DNA of 6,833 bases, taken from NCBI GenBank assembly GCA_937868035.1, contig CALMLK010000274.1, forward strand, positions 1 to 6,833, in the 5' to 3' direction. This document shows, one piece after another, positions 1-5,672 of the stretch. A program made the position numbers and the translations under genes. Each line of letters opens with the position of its first letter. Positions within the stretch are counted from its first letter, which is position 1. This DNA is from an uncultured Alphaproteobacteria bacterium (GTDB taxonomy: Bacteria > Pseudomonadota > Alphaproteobacteria > Rhizobiales > Aestuariivirgaceae). Under the pieces are notes generated by a model. That model searched no databases. It was not told the origin of the DNA and saw nothing but the letters and a program-made list of their open reading frames with translations.

Positions 1-260
1 GATCGGAATTGGCTCGTGAGGGGGGAGAGGGTAGGTTGGGTTGGTCTTTGTACCCGAATATTTTGTCGGGGGACGGAATGGAGGGGCAGTTTACAGCTTC
101 CCCGACGACTCCCGCAATGCTTATTTGCATCCGCGAAGAGTGGCGGAGTCCGGATATACGGAGGCACCGACCACTCCAAAGGTTACGGTGCCTGGGGGCG
201 GGCGATGAATTCCACATCGCGACCGAAGGCCGTGGGTATCAGTACAAGGCGTTCGACAGT
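1..260. other. No recognisable gene
   Basis: Short open frames exist on both strands here, but their translations look like random GC-rich sequence and no ribosome binding site precedes a plausible start. The stretch lies downstream of the antitoxin remnant on the minus strand, so it may be the decayed flank of that module. I see no RNA gene or repeat in it. Confidence 0.5.
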
Positions 261-510
261 TCACACCACCTCCAGCGTCGGAATGCCTGACACATCGACC
301 TTCTGTTCTGCTTCCCACAGGTCGTGGGCGGTTTGCATGTTCAGCCAGAGGCGGGGGCCGTTGCCGCAGAGTTTGCCGAGTTTGACGGCAGTGGCGGGGG
401 TCACGGGTTGCTGACAGCAAGAATGTCGTGCAGGGACTGGCGCGAAAGGCCGAGCAGACGCGCGATTTCGGTCTTGGGCCCTCCCTGATGGTGAGCCAGA
501 ACGGATGGTA
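261..510 (-). pseudogene. HigA-like (XRE family) antitoxin remnant, frameshifted
   Basis: Two minus-strand frames together rebuild the helix-turn-helix part and C-terminus of a HigA/VapI-type antitoxin. The upstream frame (about 510 to 407) reads KTEIARLLGLSRQSLHDIL, a typical XRE helix-turn-helix, then hits TGA at 403-401. The second frame (404 to 261) continues without a gap as VTPATAVKLGKLCGNGPRLW and then LNMQTAHDLWEAEQ, the usual antitoxin tail, ending at TGA (263-261). One base has been lost or gained near 402-406. No ATG, GTG or TTG opens the upstream frame close to the helix-turn-helix, so the N-terminal part also seems to be missing. In intact modules the antitoxin binds and silences a RelE-like HigB toxin encoded just upstream and represses its own promoter. 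I could not find a HigB reading frame upstream on this strand (540-830). The family call is fairly secure; loss of function is inferred from the frameshift and missing start, and a sequencing error could explain the frameshift alone. Confidence 0.65.
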
Positions 511-663
511 TTGACTTTATTCCTGTTATGTGATTTATAGCTTGTGATGGGTTTGGCAAGGAGGGATCAGTGTCGCGAGCTTATCTGCACTGCCTCACCC
601 ATGAGCAGCGCCCGCGCGGGATGGACAAAGCATCCATATCTCCCGGGAGCCGGAGGTCCGCCC

Positions 664-683
664 CTTGGACACTACGGTCCAAG
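664..683. repeat. Perfect 7-bp inverted repeat (hairpin)
   Basis: The arms cttggac and gtccaag enclose a 6-base loop (actacg). A second short potential stem (gcggt/accgc, 685-696) follows directly. There is no T-run after either, so this does not look like an intrinsic terminator. The role is unknown. Confidence 0.4.
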
Positions 684-938
684 CGCGGTTTACCGCAGTT
701 CACCCACACATCCTTGCAGCCGGGCCCAGTCCGTAAGTGCTGTGCCGTGTGGAATTGGCGAGAGCGGGCCTTGCGGGCCAAAACCGCTGCGTTTCAAGGT
801 TGGGCTTTTCGCCGAACACACTCCTTTTCCCCTCCCACTGCATGCAGGCGACAGGCCCGTACGGGAACAGTCCCTCCATTTTTCTCTCGACACCCCATGC
901 CGCCGTGAAATGACTCGCCACCCGTCACGCGGCGCCTC

Positions 939-964
939 GAAGCATGTGCCCTGTGGCACGCTTC
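939..964. repeat. Bulged hairpin
   Basis: The pattern is gaagc, at (bulge), gtgcc, ctgt (loop), ggcac, gcttc: two 5-bp helices stacked around a 2-base bulge. No T-run follows. It could be a structural element of the leader RNA, but an equally good hairpin could arise by chance at this GC content. Confidence 0.35.
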
Positions 965-980
965 CAGCCCGATTCCGTGT

Positions 981-1039
981 CGCAGCCCCAACCGGCCCCG
1001 TGGCAGCCTCACCCCGCTGTCGCGAGGTTCGGGGCTGTG
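981..1039. repeat. Long two-part hairpin upstream of the phosphoribosyltransferase gene
   Basis: The outer stem pairs 981-993 with 1026-1039 (agccccaacc against ggtt-c-ggggct, extended by further pairs, with C1030 bulged and a G-T wobble). Inside it, 1000-1007 pairs with 1016-1023 around an 8-base loop. It is the strongest fold seen in the 511-1131 region and ends about 90 bases before the start codon of the next gene, so it would lie in that gene's 5' leader if transcription begins upstream. No T-run follows. Confidence 0.4.
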
Positions 1040-1131
1040 GGCGGGATGACGGGGTGAATGACGGCACTGGAAGCGACATCCTTCTCCTCCCAGCATTTGA
1101 CGGCCTGCCTCATTCGGGCCAAAACCCTTTC

Positions 1132-2373
1132 ATGGACAAGCCTGAAACCTCGCTCGCGCCGGCGCATGCCGCGATTCTCGACAAGCTCATTGCCCTTGTG
1201 CATGCGGCGGGTCCGCTGTCGGCGCAGACGGACAAGTATTTCACCAACACGGCGCGCATTGTCGGTGCCCATGGCGATACGGAAGTCACCTTCGCGGTGT
1301 TCATGCGGCGCCGTGTCGTCGCCGCCCTTGAGCCCGCCATCCGCCTGGCCCGGGCGCTGGTGCCGGATGTGAAGATTCGCCGGCTGGTGCAGGAAGGCGA
1401 AGTGGTGCCGTCGGAACGCAAGCTCATGGAAATCACCGGCTCCATGAAGAAGCTGTCGGAAGTGGAAACCGTGCTGCTGCAGAAGATCGGCTTTCCCTGC
1501 GTGTGCGCCAACAACGCCTACGAGATGTGCCTCGCCATGCCGGGTTCCGGCTTCATGGACATGCACGCGCGGCACGCCTCCGGCGCGGAGATGAACATCC
1601 TCGCCGCCTATGGTGCCATGGTGGGCTCGAACGCGGCGAAGCGGCACAATGTGAAGGCCCGGGGCTTCATCGGCTCGTCGCAGGACCTCACCGCGCCCTT
1701 CTTCGGCACGGGCGGCGGCATGGGCACGATGCCACATGCGCTTGTGGGTTATACGGGCGGCGACGTGCTGGCGGCGATGAAGCTGTTCCACGACACGCTG
1801 CCCGAGGCGAAGTCACTCACGGCACTCACCGACTACACGGGCCATGAGGTGACGGATGCGCTGCGCTGTGCGCGCTGGTTCTACAAGGAGCAGAAACTCG
1901 ACCAGGACGGCAAGAGTTTCGGTGTGCGTCTCGACACCCATGGCGGGCGTTTCGCCGAGGGGCTGGATTACGAGAAATCGGTGGACGTCGTCGGCCACTG
2001 GCTGAAGGTTTCAGGTGAATACAACATCGTGGAACAGGTTCTGGGGGGAAGGGCGTTTCAGCTGGACCCGAGCAACATCCTCGTCGACAAGGTGCGACGC
2101 ATCCTGTTCGGCAAGGGCGTGTCGGTGGCCTGCGCGATCCACACGCGGCTGGCGCTGGACAACGCGGGCTTCACCTCGGCCCAGATCGTCGGATCATCCG
2201 GGTTCAATCCGGAGAAATGCCAGATCATGGGCGCAGCACGGGCTCCGCTCGACATGGTGGGCACGGGCTCGTTCCTGCCGGCCACGCTCAGCGAAACCTA
2301 TGCGACGGCGGACATCATCTCCTACGGCGGGGAGCGGCGGGTGAAGGTGGGCCGGGAGTTCTTGTTTGATTAA
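1132..2373 (+). CDS. Nicotinate phosphoribosyltransferase family protein
   Basis: A 413-residue cytoplasmic enzyme of the nicotinate phosphoribosyltransferase family. These enzymes join nicotinate to PRPP (coupled to ATP hydrolysis) to form nicotinate mononucleotide, the entry step of NAD salvage. Visible landmarks are TDKYF near residue 33 (the place of the family's N-terminal TD-Y motif), GTMPHAL at 198-204 with a candidate catalytic His202, VRLDT at 265-269, GSSGF at 354-358 and VGTGS at 376-380 for phosphate binding. The GTMPHAL form recalls the shorter archaeal/bacterial group rather than enterobacterial PncB, so substrate specificity (nicotinate or another base) is not certain. I chose the ATG at 1132 because family-like sequence begins there; the same frame is open back to 544 but reads as noise. 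No clear Shine-Dalgarno sequence precedes 1132. An upstream GTG at 1054 is the main alternative. Downstream, gcacg-cgga-cgtgc (2374-2387) is a weak hairpin without a T-run. Confidence 0.8.
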   Translation: MDKPETSLAPAHAAILDKLIALVHAAGPLSAQTDKYFTNTARIVGAHGDTEVTFAVFMRRRVVAALEPAIRLARALVPDVKIRRLVQEGEVVPSERKLMEITGSMKKLSEVETVLLQKIGFPCVCANNAYEMCLAMPGSGFMDMHARHASGAEMNILAAYGAMVGSNAAKRHNVKARGFIGSSQDLTAPFFGTGGGMGTMPHALVGYTGGDVLAAMKLFHDTLPEAKSLTALTDYTGHEVTDALRCARWFYKEQKLDQDGKSFGVRLDTHGGRFAEGLDYEKSVDVVGHWLKVSGEYNIVEQVLGGRAFQLDPSNILVDKVRRILFGKGVSVACAIHTRLALDNAGFTSAQIVGSSGFNPEKCQIMGAARAPLDMVGTGSFLPATLSETYATADIISYGGERRVKVGREFLFD

Positions 2374-2396
2374 GCACGCGGACGTGCGCCAACTGG

Positions 2397-2449
2397 TCAA
2401 TTGTTAGAAATTCAGATACACATAGCGATTCTGTGGGGGTTACAATTGA
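2397..2449 (+). promoter_or_regulatory. 8-bp inverted repeat in the L,D-transpeptidase upstream region
   Basis: TCAATTGT (2397-2404) and ACAATTGA (2442-2449) are perfect inverted copies separated by 37 bases, within the 86-base gap before the L,D-transpeptidase gene. Each arm also contains the self-palindrome CAATTG. The second arm touches the likely Shine-Dalgarno sequence (GAGGGA, 2448-2453). It could be a paired operator or an RNA stem that limits access to the ribosome binding site. I found no confident -35/-10 pair in the gap. Confidence 0.35.
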
Positions 2450-2459
2450 GGGAACACGC

Positions 2460-2924
2460 ATGAGCAAGCTCTTCAACATTTTTGTCAGCCTCGTCGCTGC
2501 GGTCGTCCTGACCTTCAGTGCCGCCGACGCCTCGACCCCCAAGCGCCTCAAGGCGCGCCAGCCTGCCGCGGTGCAGGTTCACATCGACATCGGCTCGCAG
2601 ACCATGTCGGTGAGGGTGAACGGATTCCCTTACGCCTACTGGCGCGTCTCCACGGCGCGGCCGGGCTATTACACGCCGCGCGGCTCGTTCGGCGTCACGC
2701 GCACGGCGAAGGTCTACTACTCGAAGAAATACGACAACGCGCCCATGCCGAACTCCGTGTTCTTCCACGGCGGCTATGCCATCCACGGCACGGGCTACAT
2801 CAAGAACCTCGGCCGCCCAGCGTCGCATGGCTGCGTGCGCCTGCATCCGTCCAATGCGGCGAAGCTCTATTCGCTGGTGCACAAGTACGGCCCACGCCGC
2901 GTGCGCATCACCCTCAGCAACTGA
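2460..2924 (+). CDS. Secreted L,D-transpeptidase (YkuD domain)
   Basis: A 154-residue exported enzyme with a single YkuD catalytic domain. L,D-transpeptidases use an active-site cysteine to form 3-3 peptidoglycan cross-links or to attach proteins to peptidoglycan in the periplasm. Residues 1-24 form a signal peptide: Lys3, a hydrophobic core from Leu4 to about Ser20, and a likely cleavage after ADA. The domain spans about residues 37-152. Its signature is complete: His109-Gly110, then SHGCVRL at 122-128 with Cys125 as nucleophile and Arg127 following. There is no LysM or other wall-binding domain, so this is a minimal version. The ATG at 2460 is chosen because GAGGGA sits 6 bases upstream and the signal peptide starts there; a GTG at 2433 in the same frame would spoil the signal peptide. 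A strong terminator follows. Which reaction it performs cannot be read from the sequence. Confidence 0.9.
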   Translation: MSKLFNIFVSLVAAVVLTFSAADASTPKRLKARQPAAVQVHIDIGSQTMSVRVNGFPYAYWRVSTARPGYYTPRGSFGVTRTAKVYYSKKYDNAPMPNSVFFHGGYAIHGTGYIKNLGRPASHGCVRLHPSNAAKLYSLVHKYGPRRVRITLSN

Positions 2925-2944
2925 TCATCTGCCCTGCGCAGTAG

Positions 2945-2979
2945 AAAGGCTCTGGCGCTTGACGTGCCGGAGCCTTTTT
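2945..2979 (+). terminator. Intrinsic terminator after the L,D-transpeptidase gene
   Basis: A 14-bp stem (2945-2958 with 2964-2977, including two G-T wobbles) closes a 5-base loop (ttgac). The 3' arm ends in a run of five T (2975-2979). It lies 20 bases past the stop codon. The opposite strand lacks a good T-run, so it should act mainly on plus-strand transcripts. Confidence 0.88.
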
Positions 2980-2987
2980 CGCATCGT
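2959..2987 (+). promoter_or_regulatory. Possible promoter embedded in the terminator
   Basis: The terminator loop reads TTGACG (2959-2964), a near-consensus -35 box. A weak -10 candidate, CATCGT (2982-2987), lies 17 bases further on. The next gene starts 30 bases after the terminator, so it needs either read-through or a promoter near here. The -10 match is poor, hence the low confidence. Confidence 0.2.
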
Positions 2988-3009
2988 CACAAAAAAGGGC
3001 AGGGATGGC

Positions 3010-3789
3010 ATGACACGCGTTGCATTGATTACCGGAGGCGCACAGGGCATTGGTGCGGCAGTTGCGCGGCAATTTCTCCGCGATGGCTTGAAGGTGGTCC
3101 TGCTCGACCGCAATGCGGAAAAACTGGCGAGCCTGCAAAAGGAGTGTGGAGCGGACAAGGTGGAAACACTGGCCGCCGACCTCACGGACCTCGCCACCCC
3201 CAAGAAGGCTGTCGATCTGGCCGTCCAGCGCTTCGGGCGTCTCGACGTGCTGGTGAATGCCGCAGGGAATACCGAGCGCTGGTCGATCGATGATGTCACG
3301 CCCGATGCCTACCAGCGCATGTTCGATGTGAACGTGCGGGCACCCATCTTCCTCATGCATGAGGCAGGAAAAGTGATGGGGAAGACGGACACCGGCGTCG
3401 TCATCAACATCACCTCCATGCTGGCCCACGGCGGCCCACCCAACATCGGCATCTATGCCGCGTCGAAGGCAGCACTTGTGGGCATGACGAAGAATGCCGC
3501 CAACGCCTGGAAGCGGAAAAACATCCGCGCCTATGCCATCAATCTCGGCTGGGTCAATTCCGATGGCGAGCACGCGTTGCAGACCAAGTTTCACAAGATG
3601 CCGGAGGACTGGGCGCAACGCATTGGAAGCCGTGTGCCGTTCGGCCGTCTGCTGGTGCCAGACGATGTGGCGGGCCTATGCGCCTTCCTGCTGACGCCCC
3701 CGGCGCTGATGATGACCGGGAACGTGATCGACTACGAGCAGATGCCGATTGGCACCTACGACGAATACCCGCCGCTGGCGCGCGAATAG
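3010..3789 (+). CDS. Short-chain dehydrogenase/reductase (SDR), classical type
   Basis: A 259-residue NAD(P)-dependent oxidoreductase of the classical SDR family, of usual length, presumably cytoplasmic. The Rossmann motif is TGGAQGIG (8-15). Asp33 at the end of the second strand (LLDRN) favours NAD over NADP. NAAG is at 83-86, and the catalytic set is Asn109, Ser136 (ITSM), Tyr149 and Lys153 (YAASK), so the active site is complete. The C-terminal part has MTGNVIDYEQ and an unusual tail, GTYDEYPPLARE. The order resembles SDRs that oxidise sugars or polyols, but the substrate cannot be named. ATG 3010 is preceded by a purine-rich AGGGCAGGG (2997-3004 region) and matches the family N-terminus; the frame is open further upstream, but only as a shadow of the L,D-transpeptidase gene. 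It converges on the next gene with 9 bases between the stops and no terminator. Confidence 0.88.
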   Translation: MTRVALITGGAQGIGAAVARQFLRDGLKVVLLDRNAEKLASLQKECGADKVETLAADLTDLATPKKAVDLAVQRFGRLDVLVNAAGNTERWSIDDVTPDAYQRMFDVNVRAPIFLMHEAGKVMGKTDTGVVINITSMLAHGGPPNIGIYAASKAALVGMTKNAANAWKRKNIRAYAINLGWVNSDGEHALQTKFHKMPEDWAQRIGSRVPFGRLLVPDDVAGLCAFLLTPPALMMTGNVIDYEQMPIGTYDEYPPLARE

Positions 3790-3798
3790 GACTGGCGT

Positions 3799-4269
3799 TC
3801 AGCGCGGGGGACAGGCCTTGCCGCCGCGGCGCGCCAGGGCGAAGGGCATCAGGTCGGCATTCATGCGCAGGAGAGCGGTCACGCCGCTGCAATCGGGCCC
3901 GGCCAGCAGCAGGCCTTTCTGCGGCATCACCTTCATGCCGCCGCCGCCCGTTGCCAGAGCAAAGATGTTGCCATCGCAATAGGCCGCGCAGACATAGCCT
4001 GCACCGGTGTCGTTGCACTCAAAGGGAGTTGTGAGCCATGCGTCGCCGGTTTCGCGGAAGCGCGCCATCACGCGGCCGTAAGTTTGGGGTTTGGTTTCCG
4101 GTGCCGGGCCGAGATTCGCCTCGATCCGCAGGGCGGTGACCTGTTGCAGTGGAAGTTTCTTGAGTTCGGCCTTGTTCCAGGATTTCTCAAAGCAGCCCTT
4201 GGGAGCCGTTCCCGCATGGGCCGTTGTCACCGCCACCAGCAGCGCAATTAAAATTCCCCCGATACGCAT
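3799..4269 (-). CDS. Secreted six-cysteine protein of unknown function
   Basis: A 156-residue protein I do not recognise. Residues 1-19 are a clear signal peptide (Arg2, hydrophobic core ILIALLVAV, cleavage after AHA), so the mature form of about 137 residues should be periplasmic or secreted. The mature part has six cysteines (26, 85, 94, 98, 127, 153), an even number that fits three disulfides. A glycine-rich stretch (ATGGGG, 106-111) lies between them, and the spacing C-x8-C-x3-C at 85-98 is notable. It has no membrane segment beyond the signal. The ATG at 4269 is chosen because GGGGGA lies 7 bases upstream; a TTG at 4275 (two residues longer) is possible. It lies downstream of the LysR gene on the same strand with a 97-base gap, so co-transcription is possible but not shown. 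A 10-base palindrome (atgcgcgcat, 4296-4305) sits in that gap, just upstream of the ribosome binding site. Confidence 0.75.
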   Translation of the reverse strand: MRIGGILIALLVAVTTAHAGTAPKGCFEKSWNKAELKKLPLQQVTALRIEANLGPAPETKPQTYGRVMARFRETGDAWLTTPFECNDTGAGYVCAAYCDGNIFALATGGGGMKVMPQKGLLLAGPDCSGVTALLRMNADLMPFALARRGGKACPPR

Positions 4270-4366
4270 TCCCAATTCCCCCGAAGCTGAATGCTATGCG
4301 CGCATGAAAGCACCGGCAGCGGGGATGGTCAATCAGAGGTTGATTGGAGATCGGAAAGCGACGAGG

Positions 4367-5320
4367 TCAGGCGGCGCTTTCTTCGGCGCCGCTGGAGGCT
4401 ACCCGGTTTTCCGTGAGTTTCGCCTCTGCCAGACACCATGCGCGGAAGGCCTCCACCAAGGGGGCATCGGCGGTGTCGGGCCGGCTGATGACATAATAGG
4501 CAAAGGTCTTGGGCGCGCGCAGCGACAACTCGAAGGGCTTGACCAGACGGCCCGCCGCAAGGTCGTCGGCGACGAGGTTGGAGTCGCCCAAGGCAACGCC
4601 CATGCCGTCGATTGCCGCCTGCACGGCGTAGGAGGTCTGGCCGAAATGCAGTCCGGCGCGATCATCAAAGTCGGTGATGCCTGCGGCGCGCATCCACATT
4701 TTCCAGTTCGGCCACGGATTGCCCTGCGCCTCCCAATCGAGGTGGATGAGGGTGTAGCGCAACAGGTCGCGCGGGGTCTTCAGGGGGCGTTCCTTGGTGA
4801 TGATCTTGGGACTGCAGACGGGGAAGACCTTGTCCTGGAAAAGAATGTCTGCGCGCAGGCCCGGGTATTTGCCTTCGCCAAAGCGGATCGCCACGTCCAC
4901 GTCCTCGCGGTCGAAGTCCACGACGGAGTGGGAGACGTCAACGCGCACATCGGAGCCGGGGTGAAGGGTGAGGAATCGGTCGAGGCGGGGCACCAGCCAT
5001 TTCGCGGCCAGGGAGGGCGAGGCCGAGACGCGGATCTGCTGACGGTTTTCCAGCCGCTTGATGCGGAGCAGGGCCCGGCTGAGCACCTCAAGGCTTTCAT
5101 GGGCCGCTGTCTGAAGGATCTCGCCCTGCCGGGTGAGGCGCATGGAGCGGCTGGTGCGGGTGAAGAGGGGCACCCCCATGAGGCCCTCCAACTCCTTGAT
5201 CTGATGGCTGATTGCAGCCGGTGTGACCCCCAGCACATCGGCCGCGCGGGTGAAGCTCAGATGCTCTGCGGCGGCATCAAAGGCCCGCAGGGAGCGCAAA
5301 CCGGGGAATAGCTCAATCAT
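4367..5320 (-). CDS. LysR-family transcriptional regulator, GcvA-like
   Basis: A 317-residue DNA-binding regulator of standard LysR length. The N-terminal winged helix-turn-helix covers about residues 6-65 (helices around LSFTRAADVLGVTPAAISHQ, 21-40). A linker helix follows to about residue 92, then a periplasmic-binding-protein-like effector domain from about residue 95 to 300. The sequence style (GLRSLRAFDAAAEHLSFT, then VDFDREDVDVAIRFGEG and a Trp-rich stretch WPNWKMW) is that of the GcvA/AmpR-like group, many members of which control amino-acid or beta-lactam response genes. Its effector and targets are unknown here. ATG 5320 is preceded by a CAGGA-type ribosome binding site and fits the family start. 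It is transcribed away from a small gene at 5441, with a palindrome between them that could serve as its operator. LysR proteins often act on a divergent neighbour and repress themselves, but that is inference for this pair. Confidence 0.92.
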   Translation of the reverse strand: MIELFPGLRSLRAFDAAAEHLSFTRAADVLGVTPAAISHQIKELEGLMGVPLFTRTSRSMRLTRQGEILQTAAHESLEVLSRALLRIKRLENRQQIRVSASPSLAAKWLVPRLDRFLTLHPGSDVRVDVSHSVVDFDREDVDVAIRFGEGKYPGLRADILFQDKVFPVCSPKIITKERPLKTPRDLLRYTLIHLDWEAQGNPWPNWKMWMRAAGITDFDDRAGLHFGQTSYAVQAAIDGMGVALGDSNLVADDLAAGRLVKPFELSLRAPKTFAYYVISRPDTADAPLVEAFRAWCLAEAKLTENRVASSGAEESAA

Positions 5321-5339
5321 GGCGAAATCCTGGCGGTCT

Positions 5340-5354
5340 TCAAATGAAATTTGA
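5340..5354. promoter_or_regulatory. Palindrome in the LysR/small-gene divergent region
   Basis: TCAAAT-gaa-ATTTGA is a perfect dyad with 6-base arms and a 3-base centre, 20 bases upstream of the LysR start codon. The T-N13-A outline resembles, but is not identical to, the classical T-N11-A LysR box. It is a reasonable candidate for autoregulation by the LysR protein, untested. Confidence 0.4.
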
Positions 5355-5399
5355 TGATGAGAAAAGAATTAGTCGTTTCCCCTTTGAATCGCAACGCCC

Positions 5400-5405
5400 T
5401 ATATT
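5400..5405 (+). promoter_or_regulatory. Likely -10 box for the small gene
   Basis: TATATT lies 35 bases upstream of the ATG at 5441, in an AT-rich stretch between divergent genes. No good -35 box lies 16-18 bases upstream. TTGAAT (5384-5389) is close by but only 10 bases away, too short for a normal housekeeping promoter. An alternative sigma factor or an activator may be involved. Confidence 0.35.
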
Positions 5406-5440
5406 CCGATCATCAACAGAGATTAAAGAAAGTTAACGCC

Positions 5441-5569
5441 ATGAACAAGTTCCTCTCCCGCGCCGCCCAGGCCCTCCGCACAGCCTTCACCGCCGATGCG
5501 GATGCCAAGCGCATGCTCGAAAAGACCTATGTTGAAGTGGCGCTGAATTCGCGTTTCGGCGGCAACTGA
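5441..5569 (+). CDS. Small basic protein of 42 residues, unknown function
   Basis: A 42-residue open frame with its own promoter-like region upstream and a strong terminator downstream, so it appears to be a single-gene transcript. The N-terminal half (NKFLSRAAQALRTAF, residues 2-16) would form a basic amphipathic helix. The second half (ADAKRMLEKTYVEVALNSRF) looks helical too and ends in GGN. There is no signal peptide, transmembrane segment or cysteine. Start choice: the frame is open to 5351, but that would include the TATATT box, and the ATG at 5441 has a weak purine-rich site (AGAAAG) 7 bases upstream. I do not recognise the family; it is not the common DUF1127 type of short alphaproteobacterial protein. 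Codon use is GC-rich like its neighbours, which supports real coding. It is divergent from the LysR gene, which may control it. Confidence 0.6.
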   Translation: MNKFLSRAAQALRTAFTADADAKRMLEKTYVEVALNSRFGGN

Positions 5570-5619
5570 GCCCCGACCCCATTATTCCGGATCCGGCGGA
5601 TCCACTCCCCGCCAACCTG

Positions 5620-5654
5620 AATGGCCGCAGTCCCCACGGACGCGGCCATTTTTT
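5620..5654 (+). terminator. Intrinsic terminator after the small gene
   Basis: A 9-bp perfect stem, aatggccgc (5620-5628) with gcggccatt (5642-5650), is followed by a run of six T (5649-5654). Inside the loop, gtcc (5630-5633) and ggac (5638-5641) can add a further 4 bp. It lies 50 bases past the stop of the small gene and 18 bases from the end of the convergent hydratase gene. On the minus strand it lacks a T-run, so it serves the plus strand best. Confidence 0.87.
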
Positions 5655-5672
5655 ATTGCGCGGTCGTGAGGC

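Larger units (their letters stand above)
511..1131. other. Gene-free, hairpin-rich leader region
   Basis: About 620 bases with no supported gene lie between the antitoxin remnant and the phosphoribosyltransferase. The plus-strand frame of the downstream enzyme stays open through most of this stretch (from 544). Its translation, however, is rich in Cys, Pro, Arg and Gly and lacks domain character, so I read it as chance openness in GC-rich DNA. Several short inverted repeats are visible (664-683, 685-696, 704-752, 939-964, 981-1039), together with the 10-base palindromes ctgcatgcag (838-847) and cccgtacggg (856-865). I compared it by eye with RNase P RNA, tmRNA, SRP RNA and the cobalamin riboswitch and saw none of their conserved boxes. 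It could be a long 5' leader, an unrecognised small RNA or decayed sequence. Confidence 0.4.

Noticed and set aside
690..1096. Several overlapping minus-strand open frames in the gene-free region
   Set aside because: They overlap each other in different frames, have no ribosome binding sites and show no recognisable protein character.
544..1131. A 196-residue N-terminal extension of the phosphoribosyltransferase
   Set aside because: The translation is Cys/Pro/Arg-rich without domain features, and family-like sequence begins at 1132; open frames are common by chance at this GC content.
511..1131. RNase P RNA, tmRNA, SRP RNA or cobalamin riboswitch
   Set aside because: None of their conserved boxes could be found by eye on either strand; a covariance-model search would be decisive.
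1009..1791. A 260-residue minus-strand open frame
   Set aside because: It is antisense to the phosphoribosyltransferase gene, rich in His and Arg as expected of a shadow frame, with no family features.
2776..3009. A longer SDR protein starting inside the L,D-transpeptidase gene
   Set aside because: The extension would cross the terminator hairpin and adds only shadow sequence; the SDR N-terminus matches ATG 3010.
4330..4346. Hairpin caatca-gaggt-tgattg as a terminator for the LysR gene
   Set aside because: The stem is only 6 bp and no T-run follows on the minus strand.
4091..5311. A 406-residue plus-strand open frame
   Set aside because: It lies antisense to the LysR gene and part of the secreted protein, and reads as a shadow frame.
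5587..5596. 10-base palindrome ccggatccgg
   Set aside because: It lies between the small gene and its terminator and has no context suggesting a function; such palindromes are expected by chance.
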